The translations under genes were made by a program, and so were the position numbers. Shown one piece after another: positions 8,417 through 17,217 of a DNA stretch of 49,642 nucleotides. The stretch spans positions 1-49,642 of the forward strand of contig JAGAPJ010000042.1 in assembly GCA_017623315.1 (NCBI GenBank), written 5' to 3'. The notes under the pieces are model-generated. The model worked only from the letters and a program-made list of their open reading frames with translations. It ran no database searches and was not told where the DNA came from. Position 1 is the first letter of the stretch. The number at the start of each line of letters is the position of its first letter. This stretch comes from Clostridia bacterium (GTDB lineage Bacteria > Bacillota > Clostridia > Oscillospirales > Acutalibacteraceae).

Positions 8417-10180
8417 ATGTACTCCAACTATAGAAGTGTACAAATCCTTATAAGTTTATTAAAGGAATATCAAATTCAAGATATAATTTTATCACCTGGT
8501 GGCAGTGATATTCCGTTAATACACTCAATTGAAACAGATAGCTATTTCAATTGCTATTCAGTTGTTGATGAGAGAAGTGCTGCATATTATGCGATGGGTA
8601 TGGCGCAGGTAAAAAATCGTGCGGTTGCGTGTGTTTGTACATCGGGTTCTGCCGTTTGCAATTATCTTCCAGGTATAACAGAGGCCTTTTATCAAAATGT
8701 TCCGGTTCTTGCAATTACTGCCGATAAAAATCCTTATTATCAGGGGCAACTTGAAATACAAAAAATAGATCAAACCAATGTGTTTAATGGTGTTATAAAA
8801 AAATCCGTGGATTTGCCGATCGGAAATTCTGAGGATGACGAATGGCTGTGTAATCGTTTAGTTAATGAAGCTATGTTGGCTCTGACACATCATGGCAAGG
8901 GACCGGCACATATCAACATTCCAATTGTGGGCGACTATAACAATTATGACTGCGAAAAGCTTCCGGTAGAACGCAAAATATCAATCAATTCACTCGCGGA
9001 TGGAAATACAATGTGGAAGACTATGGCTGAAAGGCTGATTATGGCTAAACGTGTTTTGGTTGTGGTCGGACAAAATGTAGTTTTTACCCGTCAAGATATT
9101 GCTAATATGAATTTGTTTTTTGAAAAAATTAATTGTGTTTATGGAATTGAACACTTATCTAATTTGGTTTGTAACGGCACGGTCAACACCTATTTAATTA
9201 CGGAAATGGTAGGCACTAATGCCATGAAACGTTTAATGCCTAATATTGTGATATCTCTAGGTAATAATCTTTCCGCATATAATTTAAAACCAGTTTTACG
9301 ATCAAATTATAAAAACCTCGAAAATTGGTTGGTTAGCGAAGGCGGACAGGTTAGAGATGCATATAAATGTTTAAACGAAATATTTGAATGTTCGGCATCA
9401 ACTTTTTTTGAAAAAATTGTTGAAAATCTTTCTGAGGCGCAAGAAACAACACATGAATATTTGGCACTGTGGAAAAATGAACTTTCAAAAATTAAGGATA
9501 AGGAATATGAGTTTTCTAATTTTTATGTTGCGCAAAAGTTGGCAAAAGTTATTCCCGAAAATTCTGTTTTGCATACGGCCATACTTAATAGCACAAGAAT
9601 AATGCAGTTTTTTGATTTATCAAAAGGTGTGCAAACATATTCCAATGTTGGAACGTTGGGTATAGATGGTTGTTTTTCAACCTTTGCGGGTTCGGCAGCT
9701 GCAACTGATGAATTGGCATTTCTGCTCATAGGCGATTTGAGCTTTTTCTATGATATGAATGCCGCCGGCCTTCGCAGTATATCCTCTAATGTAAGAATTG
9801 TGCTTTTGAATAACGGCGGTGGTTCGGAATTTCATTTCTTTATGGGAAGAGAAAAAATACCGACAATTGATTCTTATATATGCGCTGAGCACGGCAAAAC
9901 TGCTGAAGGCTGGATAAGGTCGCTAGGTTATGATTATTATTCGGCAACCAATAAGGTTGAGCTTGATGCAATAATAGAAAAATTTGGCCAAAAATCAGAC
10001 AAGCCCATGTTTTTAGAGGTTTTCACCGAAATGGAACATGATGCCGATTTAACTCGCGAGTATTATAAAGAAAATAAAGAAGTTACAACTCAAAGTGGTA
10101 TAAAAAAAGCAATAAAATCAATTGTTCCTGACAAACAAATTAAAAAGGCCAAACGCATTATTGATATTATTAAATCATAG
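8417..10180 (+). CDS. MenD-like thiamine diphosphate-dependent enzyme
   Basis: 587 residues with the three-domain layout of ThDP enzymes and closest resemblance to MenD. The N-terminal part has the catalytic glutamate in VVDERSAAYYAMG (E52), CTSGSAVCNYLPG and VLAITADKNP. The C-terminal ThDP/metal motif runs from GDLSFFYDMNA (G439-D440) to LLNNGGG (N465-N466). Canonical MenD has SPGSR near residue 30, where the arginine helps bind 2-oxoglutarate; here the segment is SPGGSD, so that arginine is missing. No other menaquinone gene is nearby; the gene sits between a pyruvyl transferase and an SDR reductase inside the polysaccharide locus. I infer that it carboligates a 2-oxo acid-derived group onto a sugar or lipid-linked intermediate, as the ThDP enzyme YerE does in yersiniose synthesis. 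The substrate is not established. Confidence 0.82.
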   Translation: MYSNYRSVQILISLLKEYQIQDIILSPGGSDIPLIHSIETDSYFNCYSVVDERSAAYYAMGMAQVKNRAVACVCTSGSAVCNYLPGITEAFYQNVPVLAITADKNPYYQGQLEIQKIDQTNVFNGVIKKSVDLPIGNSEDDEWLCNRLVNEAMLALTHHGKGPAHINIPIVGDYNNYDCEKLPVERKISINSLADGNTMWKTMAERLIMAKRVLVVVGQNVVFTRQDIANMNLFFEKINCVYGIEHLSNLVCNGTVNTYLITEMVGTNAMKRLMPNIVISLGNNLSAYNLKPVLRSNYKNLENWLVSEGGQVRDAYKCLNEIFECSASTFFEKIVENLSEAQETTHEYLALWKNELSKIKDKEYEFSNFYVAQKLAKVIPENSVLHTAILNSTRIMQFFDLSKGVQTYSNVGTLGIDGCFSTFAGSAAATDELAFLLIGDLSFFYDMNAAGLRSISSNVRIVLLNNGGGSEFHFFMGREKIPTIDSYICAEHGKTAEGWIRSLGYDYYSATNKVELDAIIEKFGQKSDKPMFLEVFTEMEHDADLTREYYKENKEVTTQSGIKKAIKSIVPDKQIKKAKRIIDIIKS

Positions 10181-10197
10181 TGATAAGGTGATTTCGA

Positions 10198-11019
10198 GTG
10201 ATTCGTTTAATAAAAAAAATAATTAGGAAATATTTTACCGTACAAAAAATTACACCGATAAAGACACCTGTTTACGAGGGGAGCTTACTTTCAGATAAGA
10301 CGGCGCTTATAGTAGGCGGTAGCGGGGGAATAGGCTCTGCTATGGCGGAAAGGTTTGTTGCTAATGGCTGCAAAGTTGTAATTACAGGCACAAACGAAGA
10401 AAAGCTTAGAACTTTATGTGAAAAAATCGGTCCAAAATGCAAATATATTATTATTGATTTAAAATCGCCTGAAACATTTGACGAAAAGCTTAAAGAGGCG
10501 ATTGAATGTTATGACAAGATTGACATTTTAGTGAATAGTGCTGGTGTACATTGTAAAGATATTTTTGGGAATGTTTCTATTTCGGAATGGGATAATGTTA
10601 TGAATATTAATCTCAAAGGTGTTTATTTCATGACACAAACCGTTGCAAATTATATGGTAGATAATGGGATAAAAGGACATATTTTAAATGTTAGTTCTGC
10701 TTCGTGTGCAAAACCGGGGTGGACGCCTTATGAAATTTCAAAAAGTGCACTCAAATCAATGACTTGTGGTTTCGCACACAAATTAATCCCATACGGAATA
10801 GTTGTGAATAGCATTGCACCCGGTCCTGTAGCTACAGAAATGTTGGGCCGTGGCGCTGGTGACAATTTAAAATGGGAAGGTAATCCAACAGGGCGAATGG
10901 CTACTGCCGAAGAAATTGCAAATCTTGCTGTTACTATGGTAAGCGATTTGGGCGATTTGATCGTTGGCGATACTTATTTTATCTCTGGCGGTTCGGGCAC
11001 TATATGTTTAGATAAATAG
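10198..11019 (+). CDS. Short-chain dehydrogenase/reductase (SDR)
   Basis: 273 residues, GTG start. About 30 residues precede the Rossmann core, which begins with ALIVGGSGGIGSAMAERF (a variant of TGxxxGIG). NSAG, the catalytic serine in LNVSSASC and the YxxxK motif in YEISK are all present, so it should be an active NAD(P)(H)-dependent oxidoreductase. It starts 17 bp after the MenD-like gene, suggesting that the two act in sequence: the ThDP enzyme would form a ketone and the SDR would reduce it. FabG is an alternative by similarity, but the context and the N-terminal extension argue against a fatty acid role. Confidence 0.85.
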   Translation: MIRLIKKIIRKYFTVQKITPIKTPVYEGSLLSDKTALIVGGSGGIGSAMAERFVANGCKVVITGTNEEKLRTLCEKIGPKCKYIIIDLKSPETFDEKLKEAIECYDKIDILVNSAGVHCKDIFGNVSISEWDNVMNINLKGVYFMTQTVANYMVDNGIKGHILNVSSASCAKPGWTPYEISKSALKSMTCGFAHKLIPYGIVVNSIAPGPVATEMLGRGAGDNLKWEGNPTGRMATAEEIANLAVTMVSDLGDLIVGDTYFISGGSGTICLDK

Positions 11020-11037
11020 AAAAAAGGGAAGGTTTTA

Positions 11038-12558
11038 ATGGGAGCATCTCGCAGCAAAAATGTATTTTTAAATGTTGCTTTTGGATACATTGCGCAATTG
11101 GGAATATTACTATTGTCCTTTATTGGCAGAAGAATCTTTGTTGAATTTTTGTCAGCGGATTATCTCGGCATCAATGGACTTTATAGCAATATTCTTTCGG
11201 TTTTGGCATTGGCTGAATTGGGACTCGGCAATGTGACTCAGTTTTTTCTTTATAAGCCGGTGGCCGAAAATGACTATGCAAAAGTGACATCATTATTTAA
11301 ATATTTTCAAAAATTGTATGTTGGAATTGCCGGCGCTGTTTTGGTTATAGGCATTGCGGTAATACCATTTTTGAAACATATTGTAAACAGTGATTTAAAA
11401 CAAAACGAATTAATAATATATTACATTTTGTTTTTGCTCAATTCTGTAATAACCTATTTTTCTGCACCGCATATTGCGTTATTGGCCGCGAATCAGGATA
11501 ATAGATTACATAAAATAATAACGCTGGTTACAAATTTTGTTTTGCAGTTTGCTCATATTGTGGTTTTGTGTGTTTGGCATAATTATGTTTTGTATGTTTG
11601 CGCCATATTATTGGGTACAGTTTGTAATGTTATTTTATTAAATATAATTTGTTTGAAAAGATATCCATATATTCGCAGTAAGGGTGAATCCGTCAACATT
11701 GATAAACGTGGAATATTGGCAAATGTAAAATCAACCTTTTTTTATAAGGTTGGTGCAGTTATTGTTAACAATACCACTAATATTTTGATATCGGTTTTAA
11801 TTAGTACAGCAATGGTTGGTATTTATTCAAATTATTTTATGGTAGTAAGTGGTGTACAGGGTTTTATTACGATAATTACCACTTCTCTTATTAGTGGAAT
11901 AGGAAATTTGAGCGCACAAGGTAATAGAGAACGGATGTATTCGGTTTTTAATACATTACTTTTGTTTTATAATTATATTGCGACAGTTGGTGGTATCGGG
12001 TTTTTCTTGGTTTTTAACGATTTTATTTCGTTTTGGCTTGGTGAGGGCTATACTTTTGAAAGCAATGCTGTTTTTGCCATAGCTTTCGCCTTCTATTTAA
12101 CCAATGCAATTAGTCCTATTTGGATGTATCGAGAGGCAAATGGGCTTTTTAACAAGGTTAAATATTTGATGCTTACGGTAGCGGTTTGTAACATTGTGTT
12201 TGCTGTTGTGTTGGAAAAATTCTTCGGAATATTCGGCGTTTTATTGGCACCAAGCCTTGCCAGATTGGTTACACAGGTTTGGTATGAACCACAAATTTTG
12301 TTTAAATCAGTATTCGGTATATCACAAAAGAAATATTGGCGCTCGGCAATAAGATACTTTGTTTTAACGGTTATATCTTTTCTTTTGTGTTATTTTGCAA
12401 CAATGTATTTATCAACAGGAATAGACTTTATGGTTCTTAAAGCGATAATCATAGTGTTGATATGCACTTTTGTTTATGCATTTTTGAATATTGGAACACC
12501 TCAGTTTAAGGAAATTAAAAACTTATTGTCTTTAATAAATAAAAGGCGAAAAGCTTAA
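11038..12558 (+). CDS. Wzx-like polysaccharide flippase
   Basis: 506 residues with 12 or more predicted transmembrane helices spread over the whole length and short polar loops. The N-terminus (KNVFLNVAFGYIAQLGILLLSF followed by RRIFVEFLSADYLGINGLY, both within the first 50 residues) is characteristic of Firmicutes Wzx/MATE-like exporters that flip lipid-linked repeat units across the membrane. It partners functionally with the Wzy-like protein at 3682. It lies 18 bp after the SDR gene and 11 bp before capE. Confidence 0.88.
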   Translation: MGASRSKNVFLNVAFGYIAQLGILLLSFIGRRIFVEFLSADYLGINGLYSNILSVLALAELGLGNVTQFFLYKPVAENDYAKVTSLFKYFQKLYVGIAGAVLVIGIAVIPFLKHIVNSDLKQNELIIYYILFLLNSVITYFSAPHIALLAANQDNRLHKIITLVTNFVLQFAHIVVLCVWHNYVLYVCAILLGTVCNVILLNIICLKRYPYIRSKGESVNIDKRGILANVKSTFFYKVGAVIVNNTTNILISVLISTAMVGIYSNYFMVVSGVQGFITIITTSLISGIGNLSAQGNRERMYSVFNTLLLFYNYIATVGGIGFFLVFNDFISFWLGEGYTFESNAVFAIAFAFYLTNAISPIWMYREANGLFNKVKYLMLTVAVCNIVFAVVLEKFFGIFGVLLAPSLARLVTQVWYEPQILFKSVFGISQKKYWRSAIRYFVLTVISFLLCYFATMYLSTGIDFMVLKAIIIVLICTFVYAFLNIGTPQFKEIKNLLSLINKRRKA

Positions 12559-12569
12559 GGAGAATAATT

Positions 12570-13616
12570 ATGTCACTTTTCAAAAACAAAACTTTATTAA
12601 TCACAGGTGGTACAGGCAGCTTTGGTAATGCCGTACTTAATCGCTTTTTAGCAACCGATATCGGCGAAATTCGTGTTTTTTCAAGAGATGAAAAAAAGCA
12701 GGATGATATGCGTCACGAATTTCAGGCAAAAATGCCTGAGGTGGCTGAAAAAATTAAATTTTATATTGGCGACGTAAGGGATTTACAGTCGGTTAAAAAT
12801 GCAATGCACGGGGTGGATTATATCTTCCACGCTGCTGCTTTAAAGCAGGTGCCTTCTTGCGAATTTTTCCCTGTTGAAGCAGTTAAAACTAATGTGTTAG
12901 GTACGGAAAACGTGCTAACCGCCGCAATTGAAGCAGGGGTTAAAAACATTGTTTGCCTTTCTACCGACAAGGCGGCTTACCCCGTTAATGCAATGGGTAC
13001 CTCTAAAGCTATGATGGAAAAGGTTATTGTTGCAAAATCACGCACAATATCCCCCGACAAAGCAAAAATTTGCTGTACCCGTTACGGCAACGTTATGTGC
13101 AGTCGTGGCAGTGTAATTCCTCTATGGATTGAACAAATTAAAGCGGGTAACCCCATCACCATTACCGAGCCTTCAATGACACGCTTTATTATGTCGCTTG
13201 ATGAAGCGGTAGACCTTGTGCTCTTCGCTTTTGAAAACGGTGTAAGCGGTGACATTTTAGTGCAAAAAGCACCCGCCTGCACAATTGAAACCTTGGCAAA
13301 GGCTGTAACAGGTTTATTTAACCCCGATACTGAAATTAAGGTTATCGGTATTCGCCATGGTGAAAAAATGTACGAAACTCTTCTTACTAACGAAGAATGT
13401 GCAAACGCCATTGACCTTGGTGACTTTTATCGTGTACCTGCCGATACACGCGGTCTTAATTATGATAAATATTTTAAAGACGGCGATAAGGATAGAAACC
13501 CCCTTACCGAATTTAATTCAAACAATACCGAGCTTTTAAATGTTGAAGAAGTTAAAGAAAAATTATTATCACTTCAATATATCCGTGATGAATTAGCCGC
13601 TTGGGAGAACAAATAA
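12570..13616 (+). CDS. capE: UDP-GlcNAc 4,6-dehydratase/5-epimerase (CapE/FnlA type)
   Basis: 348 residues, an extended SDR enzyme that starts the UDP-L-FucNAc pathway from UDP-GlcNAc. It has the NAD-binding GGTGSFG, the SRDEKKQDDMRHEF segment, HAAALKQVPSCEFFP, and LSTDKAAYPVNAMGTSK, where methionine replaces the tyrosine of the usual YxxxK, as is typical for the CapE/FlaA1-like group. The length matches CapE (about 342-345). It is followed at once by capF and, one gene later, by capG, the same set as in Staphylococcus aureus type 5 capsule and E. coli fnl loci. Good AAGGAG ribosome-binding site. Confidence 0.92.
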   Translation: MSLFKNKTLLITGGTGSFGNAVLNRFLATDIGEIRVFSRDEKKQDDMRHEFQAKMPEVAEKIKFYIGDVRDLQSVKNAMHGVDYIFHAAALKQVPSCEFFPVEAVKTNVLGTENVLTAAIEAGVKNIVCLSTDKAAYPVNAMGTSKAMMEKVIVAKSRTISPDKAKICCTRYGNVMCSRGSVIPLWIEQIKAGNPITITEPSMTRFIMSLDEAVDLVLFAFENGVSGDILVQKAPACTIETLAKAVTGLFNPDTEIKVIGIRHGEKMYETLLTNEECANAIDLGDFYRVPADTRGLNYDKYFKDGDKDRNPLTEFNSNNTELLNVEEVKEKLLSLQYIRDELAAWENK

Positions 13617-13617
13617 A

Positions 13618-14811
13618 ATGAAAATTTTAATTACGGGTGCAAACGGTTTTGTGGGTAAAAATCTTACCGAAGCGTTAAAAAATATTCGCGACGGTAAGGA
13701 CAAAACCCGCAATTTAACAATTAGTGAAATTTATTGTTATGATATTGATACCGATGTGTCGGTGTTAGAAACTGCTTGCCAAAATGCCGATTTTGTATTA
13801 AATATGGCAGGGGTTAACCGTCCTAAAAACAATGATGAATTTTTAGCGGGTAATTTCGGCTTCGCCGACACCTTACTTAATACGCTTAAAAAGTATAATA
13901 ATACCTGCCCTGTAATGCTGGCTTCGTCAGTTCAAGCAACCCTTATTGGCCGTTACGACAGTGATTACGGTCGCAGTAAAAAGGCAGGGGAGGATTTGTT
14001 CTTCAGCTATGCCGAAAATACAGGCGCAAAGGTGCTTGTATACCGTTTCCCAAACCTTTTTGGCAAGTGGTGTAGACCCAACTATAATAGCGCTGTGGCG
14101 ACGTTTTGCAATAATATAGCAAACGATTTGGAAATCACCGTTAACGACCCGTCGGTGCAGTTGGAACTATTGTATATTGACGACCTTATTACCGAAATGC
14201 TTGATGCATTAGAGGGTAAAGAGCATCACTGCGAATTTGACGGCATAAACACTGTTTTGACTGAAAATGGCAAATTCTGTGCAGCGCCCATAAGTCACAA
14301 GGTTACATTGGGTGAAATTGTGGATTTACTTTACACCTTTAAAAAGCAACCCGAAAGTCTTATAATGCCGGAAATCCCGAATAACAGCTTTGCTAAAAAG
14401 CTTTATTCGACTTATCTTTCGTATTTGCCAAAAGAAAATGCAAGCTTTCCTCTTAAAATGAACGTTGATGCGAGGGGAAGCTTTACAGAGCTTATAAAAA
14501 GTGAAAAATGCGGACAGGTTTCAGTTAATATTTCAAAACCCGGTATCACGAAGGGTCAGCATTGGCACAACACTAAGTGGGAATTTTTTATTGTTGTTTC
14601 GGGTAGGGGGCTTATTCAGCAACGCAAAATCGGCACAGATGAGGTGTTGGAATTTTTTGTGAGCGGTGACAAGATTGAAGCAGTGCATATGCTGCCGGGT
14701 TATACCCACAACATTATTAATTTAAGTGAAAATGAAGATTTGGTAACTGTTATGTGGGCAAATGAAAGCTTTGACCCGAAAAAACCGGATACATTTTTTG
14801 AGGAAGTATAG
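13618..14811 (+). CDS. capF: UDP-L-FucNAc pathway reductase (CapF/FnlB type)
   Basis: 397 residues in two parts: an N-terminal Rossmann reductase (GANGFVGKNL; DYGRSKKAGEDLFF with the YxxxK pattern) and a C-terminal cupin (about residues 270-395, with QHWHNTKWEFFIVVSG and the HMLPGYTHNI metal-site strand). This fusion is diagnostic of CapF, which reduces the 4-keto-hexose intermediate to UDP-N-acetyl-L-pneumosamine (the talose-configured precursor). It starts one base after the capE stop. The cupin metal ligands (His, His, Glu, His) all appear present. Confidence 0.93.
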   Translation: MKILITGANGFVGKNLTEALKNIRDGKDKTRNLTISEIYCYDIDTDVSVLETACQNADFVLNMAGVNRPKNNDEFLAGNFGFADTLLNTLKKYNNTCPVMLASSVQATLIGRYDSDYGRSKKAGEDLFFSYAENTGAKVLVYRFPNLFGKWCRPNYNSAVATFCNNIANDLEITVNDPSVQLELLYIDDLITEMLDALEGKEHHCEFDGINTVLTENGKFCAAPISHKVTLGEIVDLLYTFKKQPESLIMPEIPNNSFAKKLYSTYLSYLPKENASFPLKMNVDARGSFTELIKSEKCGQVSVNISKPGITKGQHWHNTKWEFFIVVSGRGLIQQRKIGTDEVLEFFVSGDKIEAVHMLPGYTHNIINLSENEDLVTVMWANESFDPKKPDTFFEEV

Positions 14812-14815
14812 TGAT

Positions 14816-16036
14816 ATGAGTTTAAACGCTTTGAAAAAGGAAGATGCTGTTCTTTTAAATGCGTTATCGGTAAGTCTTTTTGGCAATAAATGTAAGTTTG
14901 ATGCCGAAACCGACTGGCAAGCCGTATTTAATGAAAGCCGTATGCAAGCAGTTTGTGCGCTTGCTTTCGACGGACTTCGTGATTTTAAGGAACTACCTAA
15001 GGATATTGCAATTTTGTGGATTAAGTATGCAAGCTTGCAAATAAGCGGAAGTATTATGGTTACTCGCAACCACGGCCGACTGGACACCTTTTTAAATGAA
15101 AATAATATTCCGTATTGCATTTTAAAGGGTGCGGCCACGGCTTATTATTATCCTGACCCGTCTTTACGCGCAATGGGTGACGTTGACTTTTTAGTGCCAC
15201 CTGAATTGTTTGATGAGGCAACGGCCAAACTTTTGGCTGACGGATATGAAACCAGCGAGGATAACCATCCTTGCCATAAGGTGTTTAAAAAGGATAAAGT
15301 TCATTTAGAAATGCACTTTGAACCGGCAGGTATGCCCGACGGCGAAAATCGCAAGCTTGTTGAAAAATACTTTGCCGATATTTTTGAAAAAAGCACAATA
15401 GGTGTGGTTGACGGTATAAAGTTTAATAACCCAAGCGAGCTTCACCATGCATTAATATTGTTGCTTCACACTTATCATCATCTTTTGTCCGAGGGTGTTG
15501 GTCTTCGTCATTTTTGCGACTGGGCAGTATTTGTTAATAATTTTACAAATGAAGAATTTGAAGAAATCTTCAAAGCACCTTTACAGGAAATTGGACTTTG
15601 GCGTTTTGCTCAAATATTAAGCCTTACCGCCAACGAATATATTGGTCTTCCCTATAAAGAATGGATGGGAAGCACCGAAAAAGAGGTTACAAACGGTCTA
15701 ATTTGTGACATTCTAAACGGTGGAAACTTTGGTCGTAAGGATATTGAACGCCGTCAGCAAGGTGATATGATTTCAAACCGTGGCAAAGACGGTGTTTCAA
15801 AATCGGGCTTTTGGCAACTGGTTAAAAATAAAAACAAATCGGCTGCACAAAATTTTGGTTTGTTTAAAAAGGTGAAGATTTTATATCCCTTTGGGTTTGT
15901 TTTTATGGGTATAAGATATGCTTTTATGGTGGTATTTGGTAAAAGAAAAGCAGTTAATATTAAAAACGCAACCGAAAAAGCCCAAAACCGAAGAAAACTT
16001 TATGAGCAGTTTAAACTGTTTGAAAAAGGAGAATAA
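14816..16036 (+). CDS. Nucleotidyltransferase-fold family protein (PF14907 type)
   Basis: 406 residues. The segment CILKGAATAYYYPDPSLRAMGDVDFLV (about residues 100-128) contains the G-x-x-x-x-D-x-D pattern of the nucleotidyltransferase superfamily and matches the uncharacterised nucleotidyltransferase family found in polysaccharide loci. ATG at 14816 is chosen over an upstream in-frame codon because a GAGGAAG site precedes it and the longer form would overlap capF by 50 bp. The C-terminal third carries a hydrophobic stretch (LYPFGFVFMGIRYAFMVVFG) that may contact the membrane. Its position inside the FucNAc cassette is unusual, as those three genes are normally contiguous. The function is unknown; it may act on a nucleotide sugar or modify a lipid-linked intermediate. 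Confidence 0.75.
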   Translation: MSLNALKKEDAVLLNALSVSLFGNKCKFDAETDWQAVFNESRMQAVCALAFDGLRDFKELPKDIAILWIKYASLQISGSIMVTRNHGRLDTFLNENNIPYCILKGAATAYYYPDPSLRAMGDVDFLVPPELFDEATAKLLADGYETSEDNHPCHKVFKKDKVHLEMHFEPAGMPDGENRKLVEKYFADIFEKSTIGVVDGIKFNNPSELHHALILLLHTYHHLLSEGVGLRHFCDWAVFVNNFTNEEFEEIFKAPLQEIGLWRFAQILSLTANEYIGLPYKEWMGSTEKEVTNGLICDILNGGNFGRKDIERRQQGDMISNRGKDGVSKSGFWQLVKNKNKSAAQNFGLFKKVKILYPFGFVFMGIRYAFMVVFGKRKAVNIKNATEKAQNRRKLYEQFKLFEKGE

Positions 16037-16038
16037 AA

Positions 16039-17181
16039 ATGGCTAAATTAAAGCTTATGACAATTGTTGGCACCCGCCCCGAAATTATAAGACTTGCCGC
16101 AGTTATTAAAAAAAGTGATAAATATTTCGACCAAATTCTTGTGCATACGGGTCAAAATTATGACTATACCTTAAATCAGGTGTTTTTTGAAGATTTGGGT
16201 CTTCGTGCGCCCGATTTTTACCTTAACGCCGTTGGTAAGGATTTAGGCGAAACTATTGGCAACATTATTGCTAAATCCTATGAGCTTATGGTAAATGAAA
16301 AGCCCGACGCTTTGCTTATTTTGGGTGACACTAATTCCTGTCTTTCGGCAATTGCGGCAAAACGTTTGCATATCCCCATTTTCCATATGGAAGCGGGTAA
16401 CAGATGTAAGGACGAATGCCTGCCTGAAGAAACCAACAGAAGAATTGTTGATATTATAAGCGACGTTAATTTGGCTTATAGCGAACACGCGCGAAAATAT
16501 TTGCACGAATGTGGTCTTCCCAAGGAACGAGTATACGTAACAGGCTCGCCCATGGCGGAGGTGCTTCGTGAAAATTTAGAAAGCATTAAGGCTTCAACCA
16601 TTCACGAAAAGTTGGGACTTCAGAAAGGTAAATATATGCTTTTATCGGCCCATCGTGAAGAAAATATCGACACCGAAAAGAACTTCGTTTCACTTTTTAG
16701 CGCTATTAATAAGTTGGCCGAAAAGTATGATATGCCGATTTTATATTCTTGTCATCCACGTTCACGCAAGCGCTTAGAACAAACAGGCTTTAAGCTTGAC
16801 AGTCGTGTAATTATGCACGAGCCTTTGGGCTTCCACGATTATAATTGCTTGCAAATGAATGCTTTTGCGGTTGTGTCGGACAGCGGCACCTTGCCTGAAG
16901 AAAGCAGTTTCTTCACAAGTATTGGCTCACCAATTGCGGCTGTTTGTATTCGCACCTCTACCGAACGTCCCGAAGCGCTTGATAAGGCTTGCTTTGTGCT
17001 TGCAGGTATTGATGAAAACAGTCTTTTGCAGGCAGTTGAGTTGGCGGTAGAAATGAACAAAAATGGGGACAATGGTATTCCCGTGCCCGACTATGTTGAA
17101 GAAAACGTTTCAACCAAGGTTGTAAAGCTTATTCAAAGCTATACAGGCGTTGTTAATAAAATGGTTTGGCGCAAATTTTAA
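16039..17181 (+). CDS. capG: UDP-N-acetylglucosamine 2-epimerase family (CapG/FnlC type)
   Basis: 380 residues of the non-hydrolysing UDP-GlcNAc 2-epimerase family: VGTRPEIIRLA at the N-terminus, HTGQNYDY, ILGDTNSCLSAI, HMEAGNRCKDECLPEETNRR, LSAHREENID, CHPRSRKR, and SDSGTLPEESSFF. In this locus it fits CapG, which epimerises UDP-L-PneNAc to UDP-L-FucNAc, better than WecB/MnaA, because capE and capF are present. It is the last gene of the locus and is followed within 7 bp by a bidirectional terminator. Confidence 0.92.
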   Translation: MAKLKLMTIVGTRPEIIRLAAVIKKSDKYFDQILVHTGQNYDYTLNQVFFEDLGLRAPDFYLNAVGKDLGETIGNIIAKSYELMVNEKPDALLILGDTNSCLSAIAAKRLHIPIFHMEAGNRCKDECLPEETNRRIVDIISDVNLAYSEHARKYLHECGLPKERVYVTGSPMAEVLRENLESIKASTIHEKLGLQKGKYMLLSAHREENIDTEKNFVSLFSAINKLAEKYDMPILYSCHPRSRKRLEQTGFKLDSRVIMHEPLGFHDYNCLQMNAFAVVSDSGTLPEESSFFTSIGSPIAAVCIRTSTERPEALDKACFVLAGIDENSLLQAVELAVEMNKNGDNGIPVPDYVEENVSTKVVKLIQSYTGVVNKMVWRKF

Positions 17182-17187
17182 AAATTA

Positions 17188-17217
17188 AAGAGGCGGTATA
17201 AAACCGCCTCTTATTTT
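17188..17217. terminator. Bidirectional terminator between capG and the SpoIID-like gene
   Basis: A perfect 10-bp GC-rich stem (17188-17197 with 17203-17212) has a 5-nt loop, with A residues on one side and T residues on the other. It ends the polysaccharide operon and the convergent minus-strand gene, whose stop codon lies inside it. Confidence 0.85.

Noticed and set aside
8417-10180. True MenD of menaquinone synthesis
   Set aside because: It lacks the SPGSR arginine, has no men neighbours and lies in the middle of a polysaccharide locus.
16039-17181. WecB/MnaA for ManNAc synthesis
   Set aside because: Sequence alone allows it, but the adjacent capE and capF make the CapG role in UDP-L-FucNAc synthesis much more likely.
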